From JABMRP01 sp964444795 (GTDB lineage: Bacteria > Planctomycetota > Planctomycetia > Pirellulales > Thermoguttaceae), in the NCBI GenBank assembly GCA_964444795.1, contig CAYUIQ010000125.1, positions 1 through 25,830 on the forward strand: DNA of 25,830 nucleotides, in the 5' to 3' direction. The notes beneath the pieces are model-generated. The model was not told where the DNA came from, did no database searches, and saw nothing but the letters and a program-made list of their open reading frames with translations. This document shows, piece by piece, positions 15,534 to 22,296 of this stretch; position 1 is the first letter of the stretch, and every line of letters begins with the position of its first letter. The position numbers and the translations under genes were made by a program.

Positions 15534-16569
15534 AGCTTGACTGCAAGGCGGGTCGCCACTGCGGGAAGTGCTCCAGGCAGATCGAGGCGCCTCGGATCAC
15601 GGCAGCCAACGGTTCGGCGGCAACTCGGGTGGGCAAGCCGGTCCGTCGGGCTAAAAATCGGTCGATGTTTCGTAGCAGCGCGCCGCCGCCACAGAGCACC
15701 AAACCGTGATCCATCAGATCGGCGGCTACCTCGGGCGTACATCGATCGAGCGTGGCGGTGACGGCCTCGGCCACCGCTTCCAGGGGCTCGGCCAGCGACT
15801 CGCGAATCTCTTCGCTGGTGAGGATCGCCTTTCGGGGCAAGCCGCTGACGATATCCACGCCGTTGATTTCCCCCACCAGTTCTTCCGCCAGAGCAGCAGC
15901 GCTTCCCAGTTCGATACGCAACCGCTCGGCGGCGGGTAGCCCGATTCGCAAGGCATGGTGTCGCCGGAGGTAGTCGACGAGGGCCCGGTCCATGGCGTCG
16001 CCGCCGACGCGGATCGACTCGCCGGCCACGACGTCGCCCAGGCAGGTCACGGCCACTTCGGTGGTTCCGCCGCCGATGTCGCAGACCATGCTTCCCAGCG
16101 GTTCGGCCACGGGCAGCCCGGTGCCGATGGCCGCCGCCTTGGCCTCGGGCAGGAGAAAGACCTGGCCGGCCCCGGCCCGGAGCGTGCTATTGAAGACGGC
16201 CCGTTTCTCGACCGGCGTGATACATCCCGGCACGGCGACCAGCACCCGGGGCTTGATACGCCCGCGCCCGCGTCGCGCTTTGCCCAGCAGATAACGGAGC
16301 ATCGCCTCGGCCAGCTCGAAGTCGGCGATGACTCCGCCGGCCAGAGGGCGGACCACGGAAATGGAATCGGGGGTGCGGCCCTGCATCTGTTTGGCCAGAT
16401 GGCCCACCGCGCAACCACCGGAGAGAATCCGCCGGGTATCGTCCCGGACGGCCACGATCGAGGGCTCATCGACCACGATCCCCTGGCCGGCCACGCCAAT
16501 CAACGTATTGGCCGTGCCGAGGTCCAGCGCCAGGTCACATCGGAGGTATCCGAACAACCGGTGGAGCAT
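15520..16569 (-). CDS. mreB: Rod shape-determining protein MreB
   Basis: A 349-residue actin-like ATPase that forms membrane-associated filaments guiding lateral wall synthesis. The chosen start gives M-L-H-R-L-F-G, then D-L-A-L-D-L-G-T-A-N-T (phosphate-1 loop, 12-22), matching the standard MreB N-terminus; a GTG at 16584 would add five residues. Further motifs are D-I-G-G-G-T-T-E (phosphate-2), G-G-D-A-M-D, and L-C-G-G-G-A-L-L near residue 295 (adenosine motif). The length is that of typical MreB (330-350). It lies downstream of a coiled-coil MreC-like gene and upstream of PBP2. It is somewhat divergent, so an MreB paralogue is possible. Confidence 0.92.
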   Translation of the reverse strand: MLHRLFGYLRCDLALDLGTANTLIGVAGQGIVVDEPSIVAVRDDTRRILSGGCAVGHLAKQMQGRTPDSISVVRPLAGGVIADFELAEAMLRYLLGKARRGRGRIKPRVLVAVPGCITPVEKRAVFNSTLRAGAGQVFLLPEAKAAAIGTGLPVAEPLGSMVCDIGGGTTEVAVTCLGDVVAGESIRVGGDAMDRALVDYLRRHHALRIGLPAAERLRIELGSAAALAEELVGEINGVDIVSGLPRKAILTSEEIRESLAEPLEAVAEAVTATLDRCTPEVAADLMDHGLVLCGGGALLRNIDRFLARRTGLPTRVAAEPLAAVIRGASICLEHFPQWRPALQSSYDDV

Positions 16570-16605
16570 CCTTGCTCGAGCCACCTGAAAAAGGAGGTTT
16601 CTTGG

Positions 16606-16899
16606 TCAAACGGTGGCGCGCAACCAGAAATCGGGCTCCGCCAGCCGGGCCGAAACGGGCGCCGCGGGTTCGGCCACCGGCGTGTCGAGGTCGTCCGCCG
16701 GGGGTACCGTGGGGCCTCCACGGAAAGGCGGATTCAACTCGCTGGGATTCATTCGGTAGTCAAACATGTGCAGATACAGCACGGTGGAGCCGGCCAAGAT
16801 AGCCATCAACGAAAGCAGCAGCAGCATCGAGTAGAGGTCGAAGCTCGGCTTGCGATACGGCCCGCCGGCATTCTTGCTAGTTGAGCTTCGTGGTGACAT
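16606..16899 (-). CDS. Small single-pass membrane protein in the mre operon
   Basis: A 97-residue protein with a short basic N-terminus (K-N-A-G-G-P-Y-R-K), one strong transmembrane helix (about residues 22-44, Y-S-M-L-L-L-L-S-L-M-A-I-L-A-G) and a Pro/acidic tail predicted to face the periplasm. I do not recognise a family. The ATG at 16899 has GGGAG 9 bases upstream, and the gene overlaps the end of the coiled-coil gene by 23 bases, so it is almost certainly translated from the same transcript. It occupies the position where mreD would be expected but has too few helices to be MreD. A role as an accessory of the elongation complex is inference. Confidence 0.75.
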   Translation of the reverse strand: MSPRSSTSKNAGGPYRKPSFDLYSMLLLLSLMAILAGSTVLYLHMFDYRMNPSELNPPFRGGPTVPPADDLDTPVAEPAAPVSARLAEPDFWLRATV

Positions 16900-17740
16900 T
16901 GTCTTTCTCCCGGATTTCTCCTTTTCGCAGACCGACCCTGCAGACCGACGTGTCGGACGACGCCCGAACCACTTCGATCTTTCCGAGATACATCGGCGCC
17001 GAACCCTGAGCCGCCCGGTAGACGTGCAATTGGTGGCCGTTGAGCAGGCCGTCGTCCGTACCGACGGAAATCTCGACCAGGTCCGTACTCGGTACCGCGG
17101 TGACCTTGCCATCGAGCGGGACGGGCTCCCCGGTCAGCGGCGAATTGATATTCAACTCGTTGTAAGCCAGCACGTCCTGGGCTTGCTGGAGATCTTCCTG
17201 CAAGTCCAAGAACCGCTTTTTCAGGGTTTCCAATTCGATCACCGCCGCATGCACGCCGTCGGTCAAGCGAACGACTTCCTTGTGCTTGCGGTCGCGATCC
17301 ACCTCCGCCGCCAGGAGTGCATCCCGCTTCGCCTGCAATTCGACGCGAAACTCCTTCAGCCGAAGCTCCGTGGCGTTCATCGCGGCGATCGCCTTGTCGA
17401 CCTCTCCCTTGGCCAACGCCAGCTTCTTCTCTTTGTCCGTCTGGTCGTCCTTCAGCCGTTTGATTTCGCTGGTGGCCGCCGCCATCGTCTTCAGATAGAG
17501 CGTGGTTTCCCTATCCAGGTCGGCTACGAGCGCCGCCTTTTCGTCGCGAAGGTTCTTGTTTTCATTACGCACGTTTTTTAACTGCGACTCCAACCCCAAG
17601 GGTTTCTCCGCAGTTGCCTTCGGATTGGTGACGATCTCGCGCCAGTTCTGGTGGGTGGCGTAGACGGCCACGGCAAACGACATGAAGACCAAGCTCATCA
17701 AGAAGATGAAGACGGTGAAAATCTTTCCGACAAGGTTCAT
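16877..17740 (-). CDS. Membrane-anchored coiled-coil protein, MreC-like
   Basis: A 287-residue protein: one N-terminal transmembrane helix (about 5-28, I-F-T-V-F-I-F-L-M-S-L), a long coiled coil (about 50-200, many K/E/L heptads), and a C-terminal beta-rich domain (about 205-287) with V-E-I-S-V-G-T-D-D-G-L and Y-L-G-K-I-E-V-V. This helix, coiled coil, beta domain order is that of MreC, the periplasmic scaffold linking MreB to PBP2. The sequence is not an obvious MreC, whose coiled coil is usually shorter. It starts with ATG 5 bases after GGAGAGG and is the first gene of the elongation operon, behind the promoter at 17904-17933. MreC analogy is inference from topology and context. Confidence 0.75.
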   Translation of the reverse strand: MNLVGKIFTVFIFLMSLVFMSFAVAVYATHQNWREIVTNPKATAEKPLGLESQLKNVRNENKNLRDEKAALVADLDRETTLYLKTMAAATSEIKRLKDDQTDKEKKLALAKGEVDKAIAAMNATELRLKEFRVELQAKRDALLAAEVDRDRKHKEVVRLTDGVHAAVIELETLKKRFLDLQEDLQQAQDVLAYNELNINSPLTGEPVPLDGKVTAVPSTDLVEISVGTDDGLLNGHQLHVYRAAQGSAPMYLGKIEVVRASSDTSVCRVGLRKGEIREKDNVTTKLN

Positions 17741-17877
17741 CGGGCCTCTCCTTCAACCACGCGGGGAGCGAACCGCCGTGCTTGGATGCTCCATCTCAGC
17801 AGGCCCACGTCCATGCGGTTCGGGCGGTTCCACTACGCCGGGTCAAACTGAACCAAGAATTGATCCACGCCAACGAC

Positions 17878-17902
17878 AGGGGAATCCGTAAATTTGTCCC
17901 CT
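17878..17902 (-). promoter_or_regulatory. Hairpin at the predicted 5' end of the mre transcript
   Basis: AGGGGA (17878-17883) pairs with TCCCCT (17897-17902) across a 13-base loop. On the minus strand the hairpin begins one base after the -10 box, so it would sit at the extreme 5' end of the RNA, where hairpins often protect against decay. It could also be an operator. Confidence 0.4.
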
Positions 17903-17903
17903 C

Positions 17904-17933
17904 AGTATAACTTCGCCCAGTTTCCCATGTCAA
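17904..17933 (-). promoter_or_regulatory. Sigma70-type promoter of the mre/PBP2 operon
   Basis: On the minus strand a perfect TTGACA (17928-17933) is followed after 18 bases by TATACT (17904-17909), five of six consensus bases. The start would be near 17897, giving a leader of about 155 bases before the MreC-like gene. It is among the best promoter matches in the window. Confidence 0.6.
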
Positions 17934-18219
17934 TCAGAAACCCTGTAAGGGAGCGAGTATAGGGGATACAGGGAAAATACATCGCCGTTTGCAGAGGACT
18001 CTTCTTGCCCCCATTCCGGAGGATGTAATAACCCATAAGTCATTTCTATACAACGGTTTATGGCTTACACCAAGAGGAATCGTGGCCCGTTTGCAGCAAA
18101 AGGGGGCTGATTTGGCAGGCCGATGGCCACCAGCCGGCCGGCTCGTGTCGGGAGCTCAGGCGCCATTCTGTCGCGCCACGGTTGATGGATGCCACGGGAA
18201 TCTGGCCCGTGACGGACGG

Positions 18220-19845
18220 CTACCCGTTTGCTCGTCGCCGCCGATTTCGCCATCCGCACAGGGCCAGCACCCCACACGCCGCAAGACACGTACCGGCCGC
18301 CCAATCACCGTACTTGAGATACCAACTGTGCCGGGAGTCGATCTGGGCGTTCGCCACCAGCACGGCCGTGTCCCGCCGGGGGCCTTGAGTGCGAAGGCGG
18401 CCGTCGCCGTCGATCCACGCCGAGAATCCCGTATTGGCGGCGATCAACAGCGGCTTGCGACATTCGACCGCCCGGAAGACGCCGCAGATCAGATGCATGT
18501 CCAACGCGGTGGAGCCACGATACCAGCCGTCGTTGGTCAGGTTCAGCAGGACATCCGGTTCGCGGCCCGCATCGCGGAGCATGTTGATCTGGCGGCGAAT
18601 GACATGCGGCAGGACCGTTTCATAGCAGATATCGGGTGAAAAGCGTACCGCGGCCGTCCGGTCGTCGGTGGTCGGTCGGCGCCGGTCATCCAGGGCGAAA
18701 GCGATCGCTTCTTCTCCCGCCGAGGCGCTGACACCCAATGGCGTCAGATCCTCCAGCCATGGAAACCAATCGGCAAAGGGCACGTATTCGCCAAAAATGA
18801 CCAGGTGCATCTTGTCGTAGCAGTCCAGAATCCGGCCGTCGCCGTCGACAAAGATCGCCGAATTGAAGTGAGAGAAGCCGTCGCTGCCGTAATGCAGCCG
18901 ATCGACCCCCAACACCAGCGGAACCTTGAGTTGGCGGGCCAGACCGGCGATGCTACGCCGATTGCCGTCGGCTGCCTCGCGGACCTTGGGGGCAAATTGG
19001 TTCTCGGCGTCCGGCCAATCGTCGGGAACGAGGGGTTCCTCCGCGTAGGTGATCAACGGAATCCGGAACATGGTTTCCGGCCATACCAGCAGATCCGGCT
19101 TGCCGTGCCGGGCCACCGCCTCGGGTGATACGGCCTCCAGCGACAGATCCGTGTAGTGTTTCTGGATGACCTGCTGCATCTTGGGGTCGGACTTCACCTC
19201 CACGTCGATGGAGCCCTGGATCAGGGCCACCCGGACGCTACGCGAATCGAGCCGTGGACCCGAAGTGCGCACATGTCCGTAGGCCAATGCGGCGACGATC
19301 ACCACCGCGGCGGGTAGGATGGGCCAGAACGCTTGGCGCCTGCCGTCGCAGGGAAGCATACGCCCCAGACACGCGGCTCCCCACATGACGACAAAACTAA
19401 CGCCGTAGGCCCCGGCCAGGTCGCTCAATTGAATCAACTCGATCCACCGATACTGCGTATGCCCAAGACTGGCCAAGGTGAAGCCGGTGAAGAGGTGACC
19501 GCGGGCCAACTCCAGGCCCGTCCACACCACCGGTGCGGCCACGATCGCCGAAATCCCCAGTCGGTGGACGGCTACCCGGCTGAGCCCGACAAACAAGGGC
19601 AGATAGAGCGCCAGGTACAAACTCAAGGCAACCCACGCGAAGCTAGTCGCCCAATGCAGCAAAACCAGCCAATAGCTCGTGGCCATCCAAAACACGAAGC
19701 CGACGACCCATAGCGCCCGATACGGCCGGTGTCCGGGAAGCTCGCGGCGACGGATCAATGGGATCCACGCCACGGGAGCCACCCATGCCAGGGGCCAAAG
19801 ATCACAGGGAGGGAACGACGCCCACAAGACGACCGCGCCGGTCAA
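18220..19845 (-). CDS. lnt: Apolipoprotein N-acyltransferase
   Basis: Lnt adds the third acyl chain to the N-terminal cysteine of lipoproteins in the inner membrane. The 541 residues shown comprise about six to seven N-terminal helices (including F-P-P-C-D-L-W-P-L-A-W), a periplasmic nitrilase-type domain and a C-terminal helix. The catalytic triad is complete: E257 (W-P-E-T-M-F), K345 (Y-D-K-M-H-L-V-I-F-G-E-Y-V-P-F) and C407 (D-I-C-Y-E). The first standard start codon is TTG 19845, which cuts into helix 1 and lacks a Shine-Dalgarno. Coding-like sequence continues upstream to an ATC at 19893 preceded by GGGAG at ideal distance (see findings). A TrpG/PabA gene lies upstream. Confidence 0.92.
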   Translation of the reverse strand: MTGAVVLWASFPPCDLWPLAWVAPVAWIPLIRRRELPGHRPYRALWVVGFVFWMATSYWLVLLHWATSFAWVALSLYLALYLPLFVGLSRVAVHRLGISAIVAAPVVWTGLELARGHLFTGFTLASLGHTQYRWIELIQLSDLAGAYGVSFVVMWGAACLGRMLPCDGRRQAFWPILPAAVVIVAALAYGHVRTSGPRLDSRSVRVALIQGSIDVEVKSDPKMQQVIQKHYTDLSLEAVSPEAVARHGKPDLLVWPETMFRIPLITYAEEPLVPDDWPDAENQFAPKVREAADGNRRSIAGLARQLKVPLVLGVDRLHYGSDGFSHFNSAIFVDGDGRILDCYDKMHLVIFGEYVPFADWFPWLEDLTPLGVSASAGEEAIAFALDDRRRPTTDDRTAAVRFSPDICYETVLPHVIRRQINMLRDAGREPDVLLNLTNDGWYRGSTALDMHLICGVFRAVECRKPLLIAANTGFSAWIDGDGRLRTQGPRRDTAVLVANAQIDSRHSWYLKYGDWAAGTCLAACGVLALCGWRNRRRRANG

Positions 19846-19966
19846 CGCACAGCCCCATGTCGAGTCCGCCCAGCGGCGAAGTTTCGATGCGATGGTTTGA
19901 TCTCCCGGTCGTTACGGTCGGTGAGACCGTGGCCCAAGCCGCATTCCACCGTCTCGCCGACGGTAG

Positions 19967-20572
19967 CTACTCATTCCCATACGAGCCCAATGTCACCTTC
20001 AAGAAGCGTTCCAACAAGACCGGTCCACGATCGGCCAGAAAACTCTCCGGGTGGAACTGCATCCCGAATACGGGATACTCCCGGTGGCGGATCCCCATGA
20101 TCTCGCGCCCGCCGTCGGGCATCTCGCTCCAGGCACAGATCTCGAACTCATCGCCCAGCGTGTCGGGCCGGACGATCAGACTGTGATACCGGGTTGCCCG
20201 AAACGGGTTGTCCAAGCCGGCGTACAGGCCGCGGTCGTCGTGATGGATCATGTCCGTCTTCCCGTGCATCAACCGATCGGCCCGAACGATCGTTGCACCA
20301 AACGTCTGGGCGATCGACTGATGGCCCAGACAAACCCCCAACAGCGGAACCTCACCCGCGAAATGCCGCGCGCAGGCGAGCGAAATGCCTGCCTCGTCCG
20401 GCGTGCAAGGCCCCGGCGAGATAATCACGTGCGACGGTTCCCTGGCGGCGATCTCCTCGACGGTGATCTTGTCGTTGCGCCAGACCTCCAGTTGCAGTTC
20501 GGGGTCGATCTCACCCAACCGCTGCACGAGGTTGTAGGTAAACGAATCGTAGTTATCCAACAACAAGATCAT
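19967..20572 (-). CDS. Anthranilate/aminodeoxychorismate synthase glutamine amidotransferase
   Basis: A 201-residue class I glutamine amidotransferase (TrpG/PabA) that releases ammonia from glutamine for anthranilate or aminodeoxychorismate synthesis. The N-terminus I-L-L-L-D-N-Y-D-S-F-T-Y-N-L is diagnostic. The nucleophile C81 is in G-V-C-L-G-H-Q; H174 and E176 are in F-H-P-E-S. The oxyanion segment S-P-G-P-C-T-P is at 52-58. No component I (TrpE/PabB) gene is within the window, so it may serve both tryptophan and folate synthesis, as in many bacteria. It starts with ATG without an obvious Shine-Dalgarno. The neighbours lnt and the FliN-like gene are functionally unrelated. Confidence 0.93.
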   Translation of the reverse strand: MILLLDNYDSFTYNLVQRLGEIDPELQLEVWRNDKITVEEIAAREPSHVIISPGPCTPDEAGISLACARHFAGEVPLLGVCLGHQSIAQTFGATIVRADRLMHGKTDMIHHDDRGLYAGLDNPFRATRYHSLIVRPDTLGDEFEICAWSEMPDGGREIMGIRHREYPVFGMQFHPESFLADRGPVLLERFLKVTLGSYGNE

Positions 20573-20605
20573 GGGATCGGGTGCCTGTCCGGCGGGCGTT
20601 TCAGT

Positions 20606-20635
20606 CTGGTGCCCATGTAGAGCATGGGAACGAGG
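20606..20635. repeat. Palindromic repeat (CCCATG-CATGGG)
   Basis: CCCATG (20612-20617) and CATGGG (20623-20628) flank a 5-base loop, followed by AACGAGG. The layout resembles the dispersed GTTCCCA...TGGGAAC REP-like elements common in planctomycete and other environmental genomes. It lies between the FliN-like stop and the TrpG/PabA start and could also reduce read-through. Confidence 0.5.
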
Positions 20636-20698
20636 CCTCTAGTCTACCCCGTTTCAGCCGGCGCGGAAAGAGAACCATCGCGGATCGCAACGTACGCC

Positions 20699-21622
20699 TC
20701 AGGCGGTGCCCCGGGATTTTAGAGCATGGAATCGTTCTTCGGGCAGGAGCATCGAGGTGATGCGCAGGCCGAACTTATCGCCCACTTTCACCGCCTCCCC
20801 CATGGCTACGTGGGTGCCGCTGACGTCCAGGTCGAGCATCTCCTCGCACGACTTCTCGAAGTCGATAATCGAGCCCGGCCCCAATTCCATCACGCGGGAC
20901 AGCGATTGACGTTTGGCCGCCAGAGTAACGATCACCGGCACCTCGACGTGCAGCAGGCTTCGCGAGTAGTTGGGCAGCCCACGCCGACCGGAGCGACGCA
21001 GCGTCGGTTGTGGGGCCGGTTTGGGAAGCTCCGGAGAGGGTGCGGCCGGAGCCGGCTTTTGCGCGGCGGGTGCCGCCGGTTTGGGCGCCGCCGAGGCTTT
21101 CGCTTTCCCCACCCCGAAAACGCCCTCCGGTTTGGCCGCCGGCCAAACCAACGCCGCTTGCGCCTCCCCGCCGTTGGCAAGGGCCAGAGTGAGCCAGACC
21201 AGCGGGCTTCCGTCATCGACTCCCCCGCGTCCCATCGCGCCGGCTAGATTTTTCACCGCCGCCGCTTGGAAATCTTCCGGCATGAACTCCTCGGGCAGCA
21301 GGATCATGCCCAACTCTTGGGCCAGCGTGGTCAACTTGCTTTGCCCCGTCGGATCGGGAGCCGTGTACCACGACGGCAGGATGCCCGAACTCTCCGGCAG
21401 CAGGACCAAGGCGGCCGAGGTTCCCACTTTCATCAGGACAACCAGGCCCGCACCGCGAAATGCCTCGGGCAATTGCTTGATATCGAGCGTCGTCGGCGGA
21501 TCGACGGAGAGATCCTTGACTTCCGCATCCAACGCGCGGCCAAAGGCCTCGACCGCTTCCGCAGCGCCGGTCTTGCACACTTCGACAACTTGATCGACGA
21601 TGTCCGGTCCAAACTCGGCCAT
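20699..21622 (-). CDS. FliN/FliM-family motor switch-like protein
   Basis: A 307-residue protein. The C-terminal 75 residues are a SpoA (FliN/YscQ) domain: V-E-V-P-V-I-V-T-L-A, V-M-E-L-G-P-G-S-I-I-D-F, L-D-L-D-V-S-G and V-K-V-G-D-K-F-G-L-R-I-T. SpoA domains form the flagellar C-ring or the type III secretion sorting platform on the cytoplasmic side. An Ala/Pro linker (about 170-215) joins it to an N-terminal domain of about 165 residues that I cannot assign, possibly CheC/FliY-like. ATG 21622 has GGGGTG 6 bases upstream; GTG 21631 is the alternative. No other flagellar gene is present in the window. A sigma28-like promoter lies upstream. Confidence 0.83.
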   Translation of the reverse strand: MAEFGPDIVDQVVEVCKTGAAEAVEAFGRALDAEVKDLSVDPPTTLDIKQLPEAFRGAGLVVLMKVGTSAALVLLPESSGILPSWYTAPDPTGQSKLTTLAQELGMILLPEEFMPEDFQAAAVKNLAGAMGRGGVDDGSPLVWLTLALANGGEAQAALVWPAAKPEGVFGVGKAKASAAPKPAAPAAQKPAPAAPSPELPKPAPQPTLRRSGRRGLPNYSRSLLHVEVPVIVTLAAKRQSLSRVMELGPGSIIDFEKSCEEMLDLDVSGTHVAMGEAVKVGDKFGLRITSMLLPEERFHALKSRGTA

Positions 21623-21717
21623 GAGCGACACCCCGGTGAACTGGCAGGTGGGAATTTAGGATAAATGGTCAATCAGCGCATAATGGCTGCGGCTATGTCT
21701 GCCACGACACGTTCGTA

Positions 21718-21745
21718 CTATCGGACGGACAATCCGTAAACTTTG
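21718..21745 (-). promoter_or_regulatory. Candidate sigma28 (FliA-type) promoter
   Basis: On the minus strand CAAAGTTT (21738-21745) is followed after 12 bases by TCCGATAG (21718-21725). The sigma28 consensus is TAAAGTTT, about 11 bases, GCCGATAA. The match is 7 of 8 and 6 of 8 with one extra spacer base. It lies about 90 bases upstream of the FliN-family gene, a fitting target. Confidence 0.45.
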
Positions 21746-21834
21746 CGCAAACCATACAGATTATCACAAAAAGGGCGAAAGCCGTCACTCCGGGGGGTAG
21801 CTAGTTGTGGCAATACCGTGAAGGAGACATGATT

Positions 21835-22110
21835 ATGCCTGTCCCTTTTCTACTTGGTAGACGCCAGACACCAACGAAAAATGTCGAACGCACCTTGGGA
21901 TGATTGGGAGCAGTCCGAAGGCGAAGTCATCGGGATGAAAGGCCGACCACGGTCGTTCGCTTGCCGGACGATCGCGAAACTGAGGCGAGGTTCCCCGGAC
22001 GGCACCGTTGCTTCTACGTCATTCCCGTGGGATGTCGCGTTCGGATTGCTTTTCGGCCGTCTCCGACCAAAATACCGTTGATCATCAGAGTCTACGATGA
22101 CGACAAATGA
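21835..22110 (+). pseudogene. Possible frameshifted small gene
   Basis: AAGGAG stands 8 bases before an ATG at 21835, an excellent ribosome-binding site, but that frame stops at 21903 after 22 codons. A second frame (ATG 21881 to 22081) gives N-A-P-W-D-D-W-E-Q-S-E-G-E-V-I-G, then loses protein-like character, while the first frame regains it after about 21945 (F-Y-V-I-P-V-G-C and I-P-L-I-I-R-V-Y-D-D-D-K, stop at 22110). Two shifts would join these into one protein of about 90 residues. It may be a decayed gene or chance. I recognise no family. Confidence 0.2.
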
Positions 22111-22191
22111 CGTCATCCTGAAGAAGCACCAAGAGAGGGCAGGCGTTACTAGTACTCAGTAACAAGCCAATTGGTGGGCGGGGCGCTTGGG

Positions 22192-22220
22192 TTGAGTAGG
22201 CAGCCATTCACCACTATACT
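22192..22220 (+). promoter_or_regulatory. Sigma70-type promoter of the ATPase/Toprim-like operon
   Basis: TTGAGT (22192-22197) and TATACT (22215-22220) are separated by exactly 17 bases. Transcription would start near 22227, about 70 bases before the ATPase ATG at 22297. This suggests the two-gene module has its own transcript. Confidence 0.5.
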
Positions 22221-22296
22221 AAAGGTCTATTCTGGAGTTCTGTTGCAGCATGGGCCCCCGTCCCCGCGAGCCCCTCATTTTCCGCACGGCACGCAG

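Larger units (their letters stand above)
17741..18219. other. Intergenic region upstream of the mre operon and downstream of lnt
   Basis: This 479-base gap contains the mre promoter (17904-17933), a hairpin at its start point (17878-17902), and a small inverted repeat CACGGG/CCCGTG at 18193-18198 and 18206-18211 just past the stop of lnt, which could help end lnt transcription but has no T-tract. The stretch 17940-18100 is AT-richer than its surroundings. No convincing gene was found in it. Confidence 0.6.
21623..22191. other. Gene-poor region between FliN-like gene and second ATPase module
   Basis: Apart from the sigma28-like promoter (21718-21745) and the possible broken gene (21835-22110), this stretch holds a small hairpin, GTTACT (22145-22150) with AGTAAC (22158-22163), and a truncated copy (22171-22188) of the repeat at 256-291. 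The hairpin and repeat fragment mark the left border of the ATPase module and might be the scar of an insertion. Confidence 0.5.

Noticed and set aside
18193..18211. CACGGG/CCCGTG inverted repeat as intrinsic terminator of lnt
   Set aside because: Short stem with no T-run on the minus strand; noted only as a possible aid to termination.
22145..22163. Possible msr/msd-like RNA (retron) or ncRNA before the ATPase
   Set aside because: Only a 6-base-pair hairpin is visible and no reverse transcriptase gene is present.
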